From Bradyrhizobiaceae bacterium PARB1 (lineage in GTDB: Bacteria > Pseudomonadota > Alphaproteobacteria > Rhizobiales > Xanthobacteraceae), in the NCBI GenBank assembly GCA_002256345.1, contig NKIY01000003.1, forward strand, positions 310,001-374,000: a DNA stretch of 64,000 bases. Reading direction: 5' to 3'. Each line of letters starts with the position of its first letter. The first letter of the stretch is position 1. The notes beneath the pieces were generated by a model. The model did not search any database. It saw only the letters and a list, made by a program, of their open reading frames with translations, and was not told the origin of the DNA. This document shows positions 16,988 through 26,728 of the stretch, one piece after another. The translations under genes and the position numbers were made by a program.

Positions 16988-18361
<1,374 letters not shown>

Positions 18362-18397
18362 TTAACCCGCAGCCGCCAACGACGATTTTGAGTGAAA

Positions 18398-19624
18398 ATG
18401 TCCGGTATCCGGCAACAGATCGAGAGCGGCGTCTGGCTCACCGCGGAGCGCATACGCATCTATTGCGTCATCGTGCTGGCAATGGCCGTATTGGCCATTG
18501 CGGTATGGGTCGCACTTGCCGACGGGGCGATCGACCGCAACGGCAAGCCGCTCGGCACCGATTTCTCCAATGTCTATGCAGCCGGCACACTCGTCTGGCA
18601 GGGCAAGGCCGCGGATGCCTATGATCCGCCGCTGCAGCATGCAGCCGAGATCGCCGTGTTCGGTGGTCGCGACGTGCCGTTCTACGGCTGGCACTACCCA
18701 CCCTTCTTTCTCGTCATCGCCGCATTGGTCGCCGCGGTCCCCTATCTCTGGGGCCTTGCGCTCTGGCAGATCGCGAGTTTCATCGCCTATTGCGCCGCGA
18801 TGCGCGCCATCCTGCCACGTCACGAGACACTGCTCGTCGCGTCAGCCTTCCCTGCGGTTTTCGTCAATATCGGCCACGGCCATAACGGTTTTCTAACTAC
18901 AGCATTGCTTGGCGGTGCCTTGCTGCAGCTCCATCGACACCCATGGATTGCCGGCGTCCTGATCGGCCTGATCGCCTACAAGCCGCAATTCGGCGTCCTC
19001 ATTCCCCTCGCGCTGATGGCCGACGGACGCTGGCGCACCATTGCGGCCGCTGCAATCACCGTGATCGCGCTTACCGCGGTCAGCACAATGATGTTCGGAA
19101 CGGGGATCTGGCACGCTTTTACGGCCTCGACGGCCTTCACCCGCGACGTCGTGCTGGAACAAGGCGGCACCGGCTGGCCGAAGATCCAGTCGATTTTTTC
19201 GGCGGTGCGGATGTGGGGCGCCGACGTCTCCTTTGCCTATGTCGCGCAAGGCCTTCTTGCCCTCTGCGTCGCACTCAGCCTGATCTGGCTGTGGCGCAGC
19301 AATTCAGCCTTTGCGCTCAAGGCCTCGGCGCTCGCCATCGGCAGCCTGCTCGCAACACCTTATGTGCTCGACTACGATCTCGTGGTGCTGGCGATCGCGA
19401 TTGCCTGGTTCGCCCGGCATGGCCTCGCCCACGGCTTCAGAAATGGCGAGATCAGCGTGCTTGCCGTCGCCTGGCTGATGCCGCTGCTGGCGCGCAGCGT
19501 GGCCGGCACGGTCCATCTGCCCTTCGGCCTGTTGACGATGATCGCGTTCTACGCCGTCGTCATCCGCCGCGCCGTGCTCGACCGGCAAGCCTCGCGCCAT
19601 CACGATGTGCTCGCAGTTGCGTGA
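18398..19624 (+). CDS. GT87-type membrane glycosyltransferase (DUF2029)
   Basis: A polytopic membrane protein of 408 residues with about ten hydrophobic helices. The early loop KPLGTDFSNVYAAGTLVWQG holds an aspartate in the position where GT-C enzymes of the GT87/DUF2029 family bear their catalytic acid, and FYGWHYPPFF plus AYKPQFGVL and LATPYVLDYDLVVLA are typical family phrases. Actinobacterial relatives are polyprenyl-phosphomannose-dependent mannosyltransferases; the donor and acceptor here are unknown. ATG 18398 is chosen; GTG 18392 is in frame and also possible, and neither has a strong ribosome site. It is alone and divergent from aatA. Confidence 0.8.
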   Translation: MSGIRQQIESGVWLTAERIRIYCVIVLAMAVLAIAVWVALADGAIDRNGKPLGTDFSNVYAAGTLVWQGKAADAYDPPLQHAAEIAVFGGRDVPFYGWHYPPFFLVIAALVAAVPYLWGLALWQIASFIAYCAAMRAILPRHETLLVASAFPAVFVNIGHGHNGFLTTALLGGALLQLHRHPWIAGVLIGLIAYKPQFGVLIPLALMADGRWRTIAAAAITVIALTAVSTMMFGTGIWHAFTASTAFTRDVVLEQGGTGWPKIQSIFSAVRMWGADVSFAYVAQGLLALCVALSLIWLWRSNSAFALKASALAIGSLLATPYVLDYDLVVLAIAIAWFARHGLAHGFRNGEISVLAVAWLMPLLARSVAGTVHLPFGLLTMIAFYAVVIRRAVLDRQASRHHDVLAVA

Positions 19625-19798
19625 TCTTCCACGCGCGGGGAGCTACACAGACTTAATCGGCCGGATGTCGAAAGTCCTTGGTGGTTTTCGACTTTTTCCA
19701 GTATCCGGGCCTTGCGAGCGGCCCCTCGCGGCATCATTGTCTAGGCGCAATGCGACGCTGAGGTCGCCCCGCATTATCTGAGAGATCGACCCCGGCGA

Positions 19799-20452
19799 AT
19801 GTATAAGCTCTATTCGATGCAGCGCTCTGGCAACAGCTACAAGGTCCGCCTTGCGCTGGCATTTATCGATGCGCCGTATCGCTCCATCGAGGTGGACATT
19901 CTCCGGGGCGAGAGCCGGACACCGGAATTCCTGGCCAAGAATCCGAGCGGTCAGGTGCCGCTGCTGGAAATCGCCGAAGGCCGCTATCTCGCCGAATCCA
20001 ACGCCATTCTCTGGTACGTCGCGGTCGGCACGTCACTGGCGCCGGAATCGCGCATGGACCGTGCCGAAGCGCTGCAATGGATGTTCTTCGAACAGCATGC
20101 GCTGGAGCCCAATCTCGGCGCGGCCTATTTCTGGCTGTGCCTCGTGCGCGGCGGCCGTGACCTGCAGACCCATGCCCTCGACGACTGGATGGAACGCGGT
20201 TACGCGGCGCTGCAGGTGATGGAAAATCACCTCAAGACCCATGAATTCTTCGCGGCCAACCAGCTTACCGTCGCCGACATCGCGCTCTACGCCTACACCC
20301 ATGTGGCCGAGCAATGCGACTTCGACCTGGCGAGCTTCCCGTCGGTGCGCCGCTGGCTGAGTCATGTGGAGCAACAGCCCGGCTTCGTCGCCATGGACTG
20401 GCACCCGATCTCGTCGGAATATGATACCATCGACGCAGTCGCCGAGGCATAA
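19799..20452 (+). CDS. Glutathione S-transferase family protein
   Basis: A 217-residue cytosolic protein with the two-domain GST plan: a thioredoxin-like front (MYKLYSMQRSGNSYKVRLAL) with SGQVPLLE (cis-proline, glutathione backbone contact) and LAESNAILWYVA (ESNA, gamma-glutamyl contact), then a helical domain with QLTVADIALYAYTH, the usual N-capping box. The serine in QRSGNSYK is the likely catalytic residue. Substrate unknown; detoxification or disulfide exchange is the general role. ATG 19799 lacks a strong ribosome site but starts at the expected first strand. Confidence 0.88.
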   Translation: MYKLYSMQRSGNSYKVRLALAFIDAPYRSIEVDILRGESRTPEFLAKNPSGQVPLLEIAEGRYLAESNAILWYVAVGTSLAPESRMDRAEALQWMFFEQHALEPNLGAAYFWLCLVRGGRDLQTHALDDWMERGYAALQVMENHLKTHEFFAANQLTVADIALYAYTHVAEQCDFDLASFPSVRRWLSHVEQQPGFVAMDWHPISSEYDTIDAVAEA

Positions 20453-20591
20453 TTCGCGCAGTCGTGAGCATAAAAAGCTAAAAAGTCACCATCCCGCCAT
20501 AGTTATCCCGCCGCGCGCCGCAATCTCGCCCGCCCGGATCGTAAATTTTAGTGCGCGGATGATTCGTCCGCGATTTTAAGGATTTACGGCC

Positions 20592-20765
20592 ATGATACGG
20601 TCGCTTCGCGGGGCAGTTGGATTTCATTTGCGCCCCGCGCCCGTTGCATCACCTCGATTGATCCATGCCGTCGCGGCTTCGCTGGCGGTTGGTTGCCTGT
20701 CGCTCTGCGTCATTCTCACGCTCACCGTACTATCGATCCGGGGCGCGTCGGCGATGCCACTCTGA
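20592..20765 (+). CDS. Small single-span membrane protein (57 aa), unassigned
   Basis: A 57-codon frame with AAGGA nine bases before ATG 20592. The product starts MIRSLRGAVGFHLRPAPVAS and has one hydrophobic helix, VAASLAVGCLSLCVILTLTV (about residues 27-48), with a basic amino side, suggesting an inner-membrane protein with its front in the cytoplasm. No relative recognised. It lies in the 410-base gap between a GST gene and the PQQ dehydrogenase gene and could be chance; the ribosome site and the clean helix argue for coding. Confidence 0.4.
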   Translation: MIRSLRGAVGFHLRPAPVASPRLIHAVAASLAVGCLSLCVILTLTVLSIRGASAMPL

Positions 20766-20863
20766 CCGTCGCAAAATTCACGGCCCCATATAGGCGATGC
20801 GCGTCATGCATCGCACCGTAAACGATGTCTCCGTGATGGAGCCCGCGCGATGAAGAGCGCCGT

Positions 20864-22027
20864 ATGAAAAGGCCGGTGGTTTGGGTCACGACGTCACTGA
20901 CGATCGCGATCCTGGTAACAACGACGTTCCTGATCGCGACCACCAGCCGCGGCGAGCCGACATCATTCGGCTCCTCCGCCGGCCGGCTCGAGGTGCAGAC
21001 CGTAGCCTCCGGCCTGTCCCATCCCTGGGCCCTCGCCTTCCTGCCCGAGGGTCGCGTTCTCGTCACCGAACGGCAGGGCCGCATGCGCATCGTCGCCCCG
21101 CAGGGACACATGTCGCCGGCTGTGAAAGGCATGCCCGATGTGATGGCCGTAGGCCAGGGTGGCCTGCTGGACGTGATCGCCGACAGAGGTTTTGCGCAGA
21201 ACAACACGATTTACTTCTGCTACTCGGAGCGCGCCGGTAGCGGCGGCCGCACGGCCGTTGCGCGCGCCAAACTCGTCGATGGCGCCGCCCCCCGGCTCGA
21301 CGAGCTGAAGGTTATCTTCCGTCAGGAAGGCCCGCTCTCCAGCGGCAACCATTATGGCTGCCGCATCGTGCAGGCCAGTGACAGCAATCTCTTCGTCACC
21401 CTCGGCGAACACTATAGCAGCCGTAACGAAGCGCAGAACCTCGCCAATCATCTCGGCAAGATCGTCCGCATCACCACCGAGGGCGCTGCTCCGCCGGACA
21501 ATCCCTTCATCGGCCGCGAAGGCGCCAAGCCCGAGATCTGGAGCTACGGCCACCGCAATCCGCAGAGCCTCGCCATCAATCCTGCGAATAATGAGCTATG
21601 GGAGATCGAACACGGCCCGCGCGGCGGCGACGAGGTCAATATTATCGGCAGGGGCAAGAATTACGGCTGGCCGGTGATCGGCTACGGCATCGACTATTCC
21701 GGCGCCAAGATTCACGAAAGCACCTCAAAACCCGGCATGGAGCAGCCGGTCAAATACTGGGTGCCGTCGATCGCCCCCTCCGGCATGGCATTCTACACCG
21801 GCGATCTGTTTCCGCGCTGGCGCGGCAGTCTCTTCACCGGCGCCCTTGCCGGCCAGTTTCTGGTGCGCCTGCAACTGAACGGCAACGCGGTGACGTCCGA
21901 AGAGCGCATTCTGCAGAATCTCAACGAACGCATCCGCGACGTTCGGCAGGGACCGGACGGCGCGCTATGGCTGCTGACGGATAGTTCGTCGGGACGTGTG
22001 CTGCGGATCACGCCGGCGGAGAAGTAG
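20864..22027 (+). CDS. PQQ-dependent aldose sugar dehydrogenase (YliI/soluble GDH family)
   Basis: A 387-residue beta-propeller enzyme exported by a signal or anchor segment (VTTSLTIAILVTTTFLIATT, residues about 8-27). Family motifs are HPWALAFLPEGRVLVTERQG, GGLLDVIADRGFAQNNTIYF, NHYGCRIVQASDSNLFVTLG, SYGHRNPQSLAINP, EHGPRGGDEVNII and GKNYGWPVIGYG, which include the residues that bind PQQ and calcium in YliI. It should oxidise aldoses in the periplasm, giving electrons to a cytochrome or quinone. In place of the common GGNHNGG, the GNHYGC segment carries a cysteine, a small departure from the family. No pqq synthesis gene lies in this window. Confidence 0.92.
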   Translation: MKRPVVWVTTSLTIAILVTTTFLIATTSRGEPTSFGSSAGRLEVQTVASGLSHPWALAFLPEGRVLVTERQGRMRIVAPQGHMSPAVKGMPDVMAVGQGGLLDVIADRGFAQNNTIYFCYSERAGSGGRTAVARAKLVDGAAPRLDELKVIFRQEGPLSSGNHYGCRIVQASDSNLFVTLGEHYSSRNEAQNLANHLGKIVRITTEGAAPPDNPFIGREGAKPEIWSYGHRNPQSLAINPANNELWEIEHGPRGGDEVNIIGRGKNYGWPVIGYGIDYSGAKIHESTSKPGMEQPVKYWVPSIAPSGMAFYTGDLFPRWRGSLFTGALAGQFLVRLQLNGNAVTSEERILQNLNERIRDVRQGPDGALWLLTDSSSGRVLRITPAEK

Positions 22028-22037
22028 AGTTTCAACT

Positions 22038-22137
22038 GTCGTTACCCGCGAAAGCGGGTAACCCAGCGGACACAAGCTGCTCTTCATCTCACCATCGCAG
22101 GTGTTTACTGGGTCGCCCGGTCAGGCCGGGCGACGAC
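22038..22137. repeat. Dispersed palindromic repeat with two hairpins
   Basis: Two perfect 9-base-pair hairpins: GTTACCCGC/GCGGGTAAC (22041-22049 / 22054-22062) and GTCGCCCGG/CCGGGCGAC (22112-22120 / 22126-22134). ACCCAG and CTGGGT between them also pair, and the flanks match in inverse order. This is the plan of a well-known intergenic repeat of Bradyrhizobium relatives. It lies between convergent genes and may help end transcription both ways. Confidence 0.75.
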
Positions 22138-22159
22138 AAACTGAGCGAGCGCCGTTCCT

Positions 22160-22513
22160 TCACCACTTGTGAAAAATGAAAAACGCTCCGAGCGCGATGA
22201 ACGCAAAGCCGAGCGCGTGATTCCAGCCGAGAGGCTCCTTCAGATACAGCACCGAGAAAACCGCGAACACGACCAGCGTGATCACCTCCTGCATCGTCTT
22301 CAATTGCGCGGCGTTATAGACCTCGCTGCCCCAGCGATTGGCCGGCACGGCCAGCCAGTATTCGAAGAAGGCAATGCCCCAGCTCACCATGATGACGACG
22401 GGCAGCGCGTGATCCTTGAATTTCAGATGCCCGTACCAGGCAAAGGTCATGAAAATATTCGAGGCCACCAGCATCAGGATCGGCAGCAGCAGCGGCGAAA
22501 TGAAGGTCGGCAT
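22160..22513 (-). CDS. DUF486 (DMT-like) membrane protein
   Basis: A 117-residue protein with four membrane helices, starting MPTFISPLLLPILMLVASNI. The phrases FMTFAWYGHLKF, SWGIAFFEYWLAVPANRWG and AQLKTMQEVITLVVFAVFS identify the DUF486 family, which resembles half a drug/metabolite transporter and is often described as DMT family. The carboxy end IALGAFFIFHKW is typical. ATG 22513 is used because the seven codons upstream do not fit the family. No transported substrate is known. It converges on the PQQ dehydrogenase gene, separated by a repeat. Confidence 0.88.
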   Translation of the reverse strand: MPTFISPLLLPILMLVASNIFMTFAWYGHLKFKDHALPVVIMVSWGIAFFEYWLAVPANRWGSEVYNAAQLKTMQEVITLVVFAVFSVLYLKEPLGWNHALGFAFIALGAFFIFHKW

Positions 22514-22723
22514 CCGGCGATTATCCCTTGTCAAAGCGCGGCGCTAACATCCGACGGTCGCCGCAGGTTCCCATGGCTTCGATAGCATTTGAAGCGAACA
22601 TAGGAAAAATGCCGAAGCTGTCATCCACACCGCTTTAGCGATGACGCGGGGAAACTGTGGGCGCGGAGGCAACCAGACGTCACTGTGCGATTAATACCTT
22701 CGTACGGACACTGGTGCAGCCCG

Positions 22724-23317
22724 ATGCAGATCGACTGGCACATGTTTCTAGATCCGGGAATCGAGACCGCAATCGTCGTGATCGCGGCCCTCGCCATCAC
22801 GCTCGCCATCCGCCTGCGTCGCCAGCGCCATCAGGCCCGGCAACGGGCCGCACAGCAGCACGCCACGGCCGAACGTCTCACGGCCGCGCTCGATCGCATC
22901 GATATTGGTATCGTGCTGCTCAATGCCGACACCCGCGCCGAGTTCATCAACCGCGCCTTCCGCGACTACTTTGCGTTGCCTGACACCAAGGCGGATAGCA
23001 AGCCGCCGCTGATCGCGCTCATGTATCATGCGCGTGACACCAACGCCTATACCATCCCCCATGACGAGATCGACCACTTCATCGCCCGTCGCATCGAGCA
23101 GATTCGCGCCGGCAATCCGGCTCCCGAAACGCTGCGCCTCGCCAGCGGCCGCGTGCTACGGCTGAGCTGTACCGTGCTGCCCGACGGCGGACGGATGCTG
23201 AGCTACACTCCGGTCAACGATCTGATCCGCCATGGCGACGACAAAGCCGACCGGGATTACTATCTCGCTCTGCGCGGCGGCGATGTGTTCGACAGCCGAT
23301 TGGACGCGGCAGAGTAA
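22724..23317 (+). CDS. Membrane-anchored PAS-domain protein
   Basis: A 197-residue protein beginning MQIDWHMFLDPGIETAIVVI: one membrane helix (about residues 11-30), a basic, glutamine-rich coiled segment (RQRHQARQRAAQQHATAERL), then a PAS domain (ALDRIDIGIVLLNADTRAEF through RLSCTVLPDGGRMLSYTPV) of the PAS_7 kind. The sequence stops soon after PAS; no kinase, GGDEF or EAL output follows. It may act as a partner for another signalling protein or be the sensor half of a lost fusion. The presumed ligand is unknown. It starts within a 210-base gap and is followed by the candidate small RNA. Confidence 0.75.
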   Translation: MQIDWHMFLDPGIETAIVVIAALAITLAIRLRRQRHQARQRAAQQHATAERLTAALDRIDIGIVLLNADTRAEFINRAFRDYFALPDTKADSKPPLIALMYHARDTNAYTIPHDEIDHFIARRIEQIRAGNPAPETLRLASGRVLRLSCTVLPDGGRMLSYTPVNDLIRHGDDKADRDYYLALRGGDVFDSRLDAAE

Positions 23318-23379
23318 GCCAGAGTTGCAAACAGCGGATCGTTAACGCTGTCATGGCGGTGTCACCCGCCACGGCTAGG

Positions 23380-23474
23380 TTTTCTGCGCAGCCGGTCGCT
23401 TCCCCCCGTCGCCGACGGGCTGTTTCCCCAGCGGTCTCCGTCAGTTGCCGCGCTGACCGGGACCGCTTCTTTTT
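23380..23474 (+). ncRNA. Candidate small RNA or plsC leader with C-rich loops
   Basis: Between the PAS gene and plsC, the plus strand can fold into CCCGTC/GACGGG (23405-23410 / 23414-23419) flanked by unpaired CTTCCCC and TTTCCCC runs, then a long 3' hairpin with a T-rich tail (listed separately). Exposed CCCC/CUUCC loops beside strong hairpins are a common plan for alphaproteobacterial trans-acting sRNAs, which pair with ribosome sites. The 5' end is a guess; an upstream hairpin GGCGG/CCGCC at 23355-23370 may belong to it. A leader or attenuator of plsC, 34 bases downstream, is the alternative. Confidence 0.5.
23430..23474 (+). terminator. Strong intrinsic terminator before plsC
   Basis: AGCGGTC (23430-23436) pairs with GACCGCT (23461-23467), and inside it GTCAG pairs with CTGAC after one C-C mismatch. 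About 14 pairs are followed by TCTTTTT. It points along the plus strand and ends 34 bases before the plsC start. Confidence 0.8.
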
Positions 23475-23507
23475 GCTTGCGACAGCGCTCACCGGTATAA
23501 GCAGCCC

Positions 23508-24350
23508 ATGATCCGTCTCGTTGCCGTTGCCTTGTCGATGCTTGCGATGATCGTGCTGCTCGCGCCGCTGCAGCTCGTCAGCATCGCCTTTGGCTGGCGC
23601 CTGCAGCAGGTCATCCCCCATATTTTCCATACCGTGCTCTGCGCGGTGATCGGTATTCGTATCCACGAGGTCGGCGAGCGCAGCAAGACGGCGCCGCTGC
23701 TGATCCTGTCCAACCATGCCTCCTGGCTCGACATCCTCGTCATCGGCGCCAAGACACCAGTGGTATTCGTCGCCAAGAGCGAAATCGCAAAATGGCCCCT
23801 GTTCGGCTGGCTGGCCAAGATGCAGCGCACCATCTTCGTCGAGCGCGAACGCCGCCAGAGCACCGGCACCACCGCGCGCGAGATCGGCGACCGCATGGTC
23901 TCCGGCGATGCCGTGGTGCTGTTCGCCGAAGGCACGTCGAGCGACGGCATCCGCGTGCTGCCGTTTCGTTCGGCGCTGGTCGGCTCGGTCCATCATGCGC
24001 TCGGCGAATCCACGCATCACGACAAGGTCATGGTGCAGCCGATGTCGCTCGCTTACGTCGGCTTCGGCGGCCTGCCGGTCGGCCGCGCGCTGCATGAGCG
24101 GATCGCCTGGTATGGCGATGTCGATCTCGTCCCGCATCTGATCGGCATTCTCACCTCCGGCGCCATCGACGTGACCGTCACCTGGGGCGAAGCAATTGCT
24201 TACGATATGACTGCCGATCGCAAGCAGATCGCCCGCCATGCGGAGAATGCCGTGCGCCAGATGACCACGGCGGCGCTGCGCGCCGGACCGCCGAAGAAGG
24301 CGCAGACCGACACCGGGCCCGGCGCGGAGCCAGCACCCGCGATTGCCTAA
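23508..24350 (+). CDS. plsC: 1-acyl-sn-glycerol-3-phosphate acyltransferase
   Basis: Adds the second acyl chain to lysophosphatidic acid, giving phosphatidic acid for phospholipids at the inner membrane. The 280-residue product has a membrane-spanning start (MIRLVAVALSMLAMIVLLAP), the acyltransferase motif NHASWLD (HX4D) near residue 69, VAKSEIAKWPLFGWL, and LFAEGTSSDG, which corresponds to the usual FPEGTRS block, with FRSALVGSVHHA following. The tail after residue 260 is alanine- and proline-rich without known role. Rhizobia often carry several PlsC paralogues, including ornithine-lipid OlsA, which cannot be excluded here. Confidence 0.87.
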   Translation: MIRLVAVALSMLAMIVLLAPLQLVSIAFGWRLQQVIPHIFHTVLCAVIGIRIHEVGERSKTAPLLILSNHASWLDILVIGAKTPVVFVAKSEIAKWPLFGWLAKMQRTIFVERERRQSTGTTAREIGDRMVSGDAVVLFAEGTSSDGIRVLPFRSALVGSVHHALGESTHHDKVMVQPMSLAYVGFGGLPVGRALHERIAWYGDVDLVPHLIGILTSGAIDVTVTWGEAIAYDMTADRKQIARHAENAVRQMTTAALRAGPPKKAQTDTGPGAEPAPAIA

Positions 24351-24353
24351 CTC

Positions 24354-24421
24354 CCGTAGGGCGGATTAGCAGCATAATCCACCGGCCGATTGCGTGTGGC
24401 CTTCGGCAAATCCGCCCGACG
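24354..24421. repeat. Imperfect palindromic intergenic repeat
   Basis: The left arm CGTAGGGCGGATTAGCAGCATA is approximated inversely by the right arm ending CAAATCCGCCCGACG. The element resembles the common GGATTAGC...AATCC intergenic repeat seen in many proteobacteria. The arms are imperfect, so this copy looks old. It follows the plsC stop directly. Confidence 0.5.
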
Positions 24422-24513
24422 ACTGCGCGCGGGTGCCATGATGCGCCGTGCCTTGCCCAGACGATGACAGCGCGCAATAGTTCGCGCCCTCGCTTCGTTC
24501 ACAAGGCACTCCC

Positions 24514-25455
24514 ATGGAAATCCGCAATCTCGGCCGCTCCGGCCTGCGCGTCTCGGCCGTCGGTCTTGGCTGCAATAATTTTGGCCAGCGCACCGATCTC
24601 GAGACCTCGCGAAAGGTGATCCACAAGGCCATCGATCTCGGCATCACGCTGTTCGACACTGCCGACATCTATGCCGGAATGGGCGGCTCCGAGACCGTGC
24701 TCGGCGAGGTGCTGGGCGATCGCCGCAAGGACATCGTGCTCGCGACCAAATACGCCAAGCCGATGAGCACCGACGGTACCAAACAGGGCGCCTCGCGCCG
24801 CTACATCATGAATGCCGTCGAAACCAGCCTGAAGCGGCTGAAAACTGACTATATCGATCTCTATCAGCAGCACGAATTCGATGCCCGCACACCCATCGAA
24901 GAAACGCTGCGCGCACTCGACGATCTCGTCCGCCAGGGCAAGGTCCGCTACATCGGCCACTCGAACTTTCCGGCCTGGCGCATCGCTGAAGCCGAATTCA
25001 CCGCACGCCAGATGGGCGTCGCGTCTTTCGTCTCGTGCCAGGACGAATACAGCCTCGTCGTCCGCGACATCGAGCGCGACCTGCTTCCTGCCGCGCAACA
25101 ATACAATCTCGGCCTGCTGCCGTTCTTCCCGCTCGCCAATGGCCTGCTCACCGGCAAATACAAGCCGGGCACCGAGCCACCGGCCGATAGCCGTTTCGCC
25201 AAGGCACCGGCCTTGCGCGAACGCTCGGCGACACCGCGCAATCAGGCCATTGCGACCAAGCTCGACGTTTTCGCGCAAGAGCGCGGTCGCACGCTGCTCG
25301 AACTCGCTTTCTCCTGGCTCGCCGCGAGGCCGCAGGTCTCGAGCGTGATCGCAGGCGCGACACGCGTGGAACAGGTCGAGCAGAATGTGAAGGCCGCGAG
25401 CTGGAAGCTGAGCGCGGAGGAAATGGCGGAGATCGACAGGATCACGCTGGGGTAA
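24514..25455 (+). CDS. Aldo/keto reductase
   Basis: A 313-residue NADPH-dependent oxidoreductase with a TIM barrel. It starts MEIRNLGRSGLRVSAVGLGC. The tetrad is visible: aspartate and tyrosine in LFDTADIYAGMGGSE, lysine in VLATKYAKP and histidine in YIDLYQQHEFD. The cofactor end shows SSVIAGATRVEQVEQNVKAA. This is the AKR11/12-like general class reducing aldehydes or ketones; the substrate is unknown. It is preceded by a repeat, so is likely its own unit, and converges on the DUF1501 gene across a perfect inverted repeat. Confidence 0.92.
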   Translation: MEIRNLGRSGLRVSAVGLGCNNFGQRTDLETSRKVIHKAIDLGITLFDTADIYAGMGGSETVLGEVLGDRRKDIVLATKYAKPMSTDGTKQGASRRYIMNAVETSLKRLKTDYIDLYQQHEFDARTPIEETLRALDDLVRQGKVRYIGHSNFPAWRIAEAEFTARQMGVASFVSCQDEYSLVVRDIERDLLPAAQQYNLGLLPFFPLANGLLTGKYKPGTEPPADSRFAKAPALRERSATPRNQAIATKLDVFAQERGRTLLELAFSWLAARPQVSSVIAGATRVEQVEQNVKAASWKLSAEEMAEIDRITLG

Positions 25456-25469
25456 GGCGCACTTTCTTC

Positions 25470-25508
25470 TCCCTCCCCCAAGCCGCGCAGCGGCGCCGTG
25501 GGGAGGGA
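25470..25508. repeat. Inverted repeat between convergent genes, possible two-way terminator
   Basis: TCCCTCCCC (25470-25478) pairs with GGGGAGGGA (25500-25508), and GCCGC with GCGGC (25482-25486 / 25490-25494) inside. The stem fills the gap between the aldo/keto reductase and DUF1501 stops. T-rich tails are poor on both sides, so termination is possible but not certain. Confidence 0.5.
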
Positions 25509-26726
25509 TTAAACCAAGAGCCCCTTCGCAGGCTTCACCAGCGCGCTGTCCGGAAATACCCGTTCGGCCAGCACGCGTTCGTTGATGCCAAGATGATCGT
25601 GCAGCACGCCCTTGAGCACGGCCCGCAGATCCGTCGTAGCCGCCAGATCACGCCCTTCATACAATTTGCCATTGGCGAGGCCGGGCCAGTCCGCGATCAC
25701 CCGCCCGCCCTTCACCGCGCCGCCCGCGAGCAACGCGATCGTTCCGGTGCCGTGATCGGTGCCGAAGGTGCCGTTGATCTTTGCCGTGCGCCCGAATTCG
25801 GTAGCCACAATCATGACCGTATCGCGCCAATGCGCGCCGAGACCGTTCTGGAATTCGGCAATGGCACCATCGAGTCCTCGAAGCAGTTGCGCAAGACGGC
25901 CAACCGGTCCGCCCTCCTGCGCATGCGTATCCCAGCCATCGAACGCCAGCGCTGCGACGCGCGGACCATCGTCGGCCGCCATCAGCTTGGCGGCGCCCCG
26001 CGCGACTTGTCCCATCGCGGCGATGGCATTGCCGCCCTTCGGCTTCATGTCGTCGCCCACCGCGAGCTTGTCGAGTTTGAGCCCCTGTGACAGTGCCGTC
26101 GCTAATGCGGGATCGCGATCCTGATAGAGTTGCAGCAACCGCATTGCCGTATCATCCGCCGCATTCGGCAGATTGACCGGCGCCCATCCGACGGTGGGCG
26201 CAGCGCCGCGCAGCACCAGTGGCGTGGTCGGCCCGACAGCAAGGCCCGAGGTCACACGCTCGCCGCGCGGCAGCGCCTCGATGGCACGGTTGAGCCAGCC
26301 GGACTGCACGCGGCCAGGACCGGGATAGCCGCTCTCCAGCACGTCCTGCCCGTCGAAATGCGAGCGCTCGCGATAGGATGTCGCTACGGCATGGACGATC
26401 GCCGCCTGCTTGTCGCGATACATCCGCGCAAATTCCGGCATCGCCGGATGCAAGCCGAAAAAGTCATCGAGGCCGATGGCTGCATTCTGCCCATCCTTCT
26501 GGAGCGCAATCGATCCATGCAGCCCGGCATAGTCGGGATCGCCCAGCGGCGCGACGGTGGCGAGGCCGTCCAGCGCCCCGCGCAGGATGACCACGATCAG
26601 CCGCGGATCGCGGCCATCAGCCGCGCGCGCGAATTTCGGCAGATAGGCCCATGCCGCAAAGGCTGCACCGGACAGCAGCAGCGCACGGCGTGTGGGAGAG
26701 AGCGTCCGGCTTTCGCAACAGTCCAT
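25509..26726 (-). CDS. DUF1501 protein (Tat-exported, alkaline-phosphatase-like fold)
   Basis: A 405-residue secreted protein. The start MDCCESRTLSPTRRALLLSG contains a twin-arginine signal, so export is probably folded and cofactor-bound. AGGAG lies six bases from ATG 26726, whereas ATG 26732 abuts it. The body has VVILRGALDGLATVAPLGDP, YRERSHFDGQDVLESGYPGP, LAFDGWDTHAQEG and VIVATEFGRTAKINGTFGTD followed by HGTG, the metal-binding style of sulfatase/phosphatase-fold DUF1501 proteins. It begins two bases after the stop of the DUF1800 gene; the two families form a conserved pair across bacteria. The substrate is unknown. Confidence 0.9.
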   Translation of the reverse strand: MDCCESRTLSPTRRALLLSGAAFAAWAYLPKFARAADGRDPRLIVVILRGALDGLATVAPLGDPDYAGLHGSIALQKDGQNAAIGLDDFFGLHPAMPEFARMYRDKQAAIVHAVATSYRERSHFDGQDVLESGYPGPGRVQSGWLNRAIEALPRGERVTSGLAVGPTTPLVLRGAAPTVGWAPVNLPNAADDTAMRLLQLYQDRDPALATALSQGLKLDKLAVGDDMKPKGGNAIAAMGQVARGAAKLMAADDGPRVAALAFDGWDTHAQEGGPVGRLAQLLRGLDGAIAEFQNGLGAHWRDTVMIVATEFGRTAKINGTFGTDHGTGTIALLAGGAVKGGRVIADWPGLANGKLYEGRDLAATTDLRAVLKGVLHDHLGINERVLAERVFPDSALVKPAKGLLV

Positions 26727-26728
26727 CG

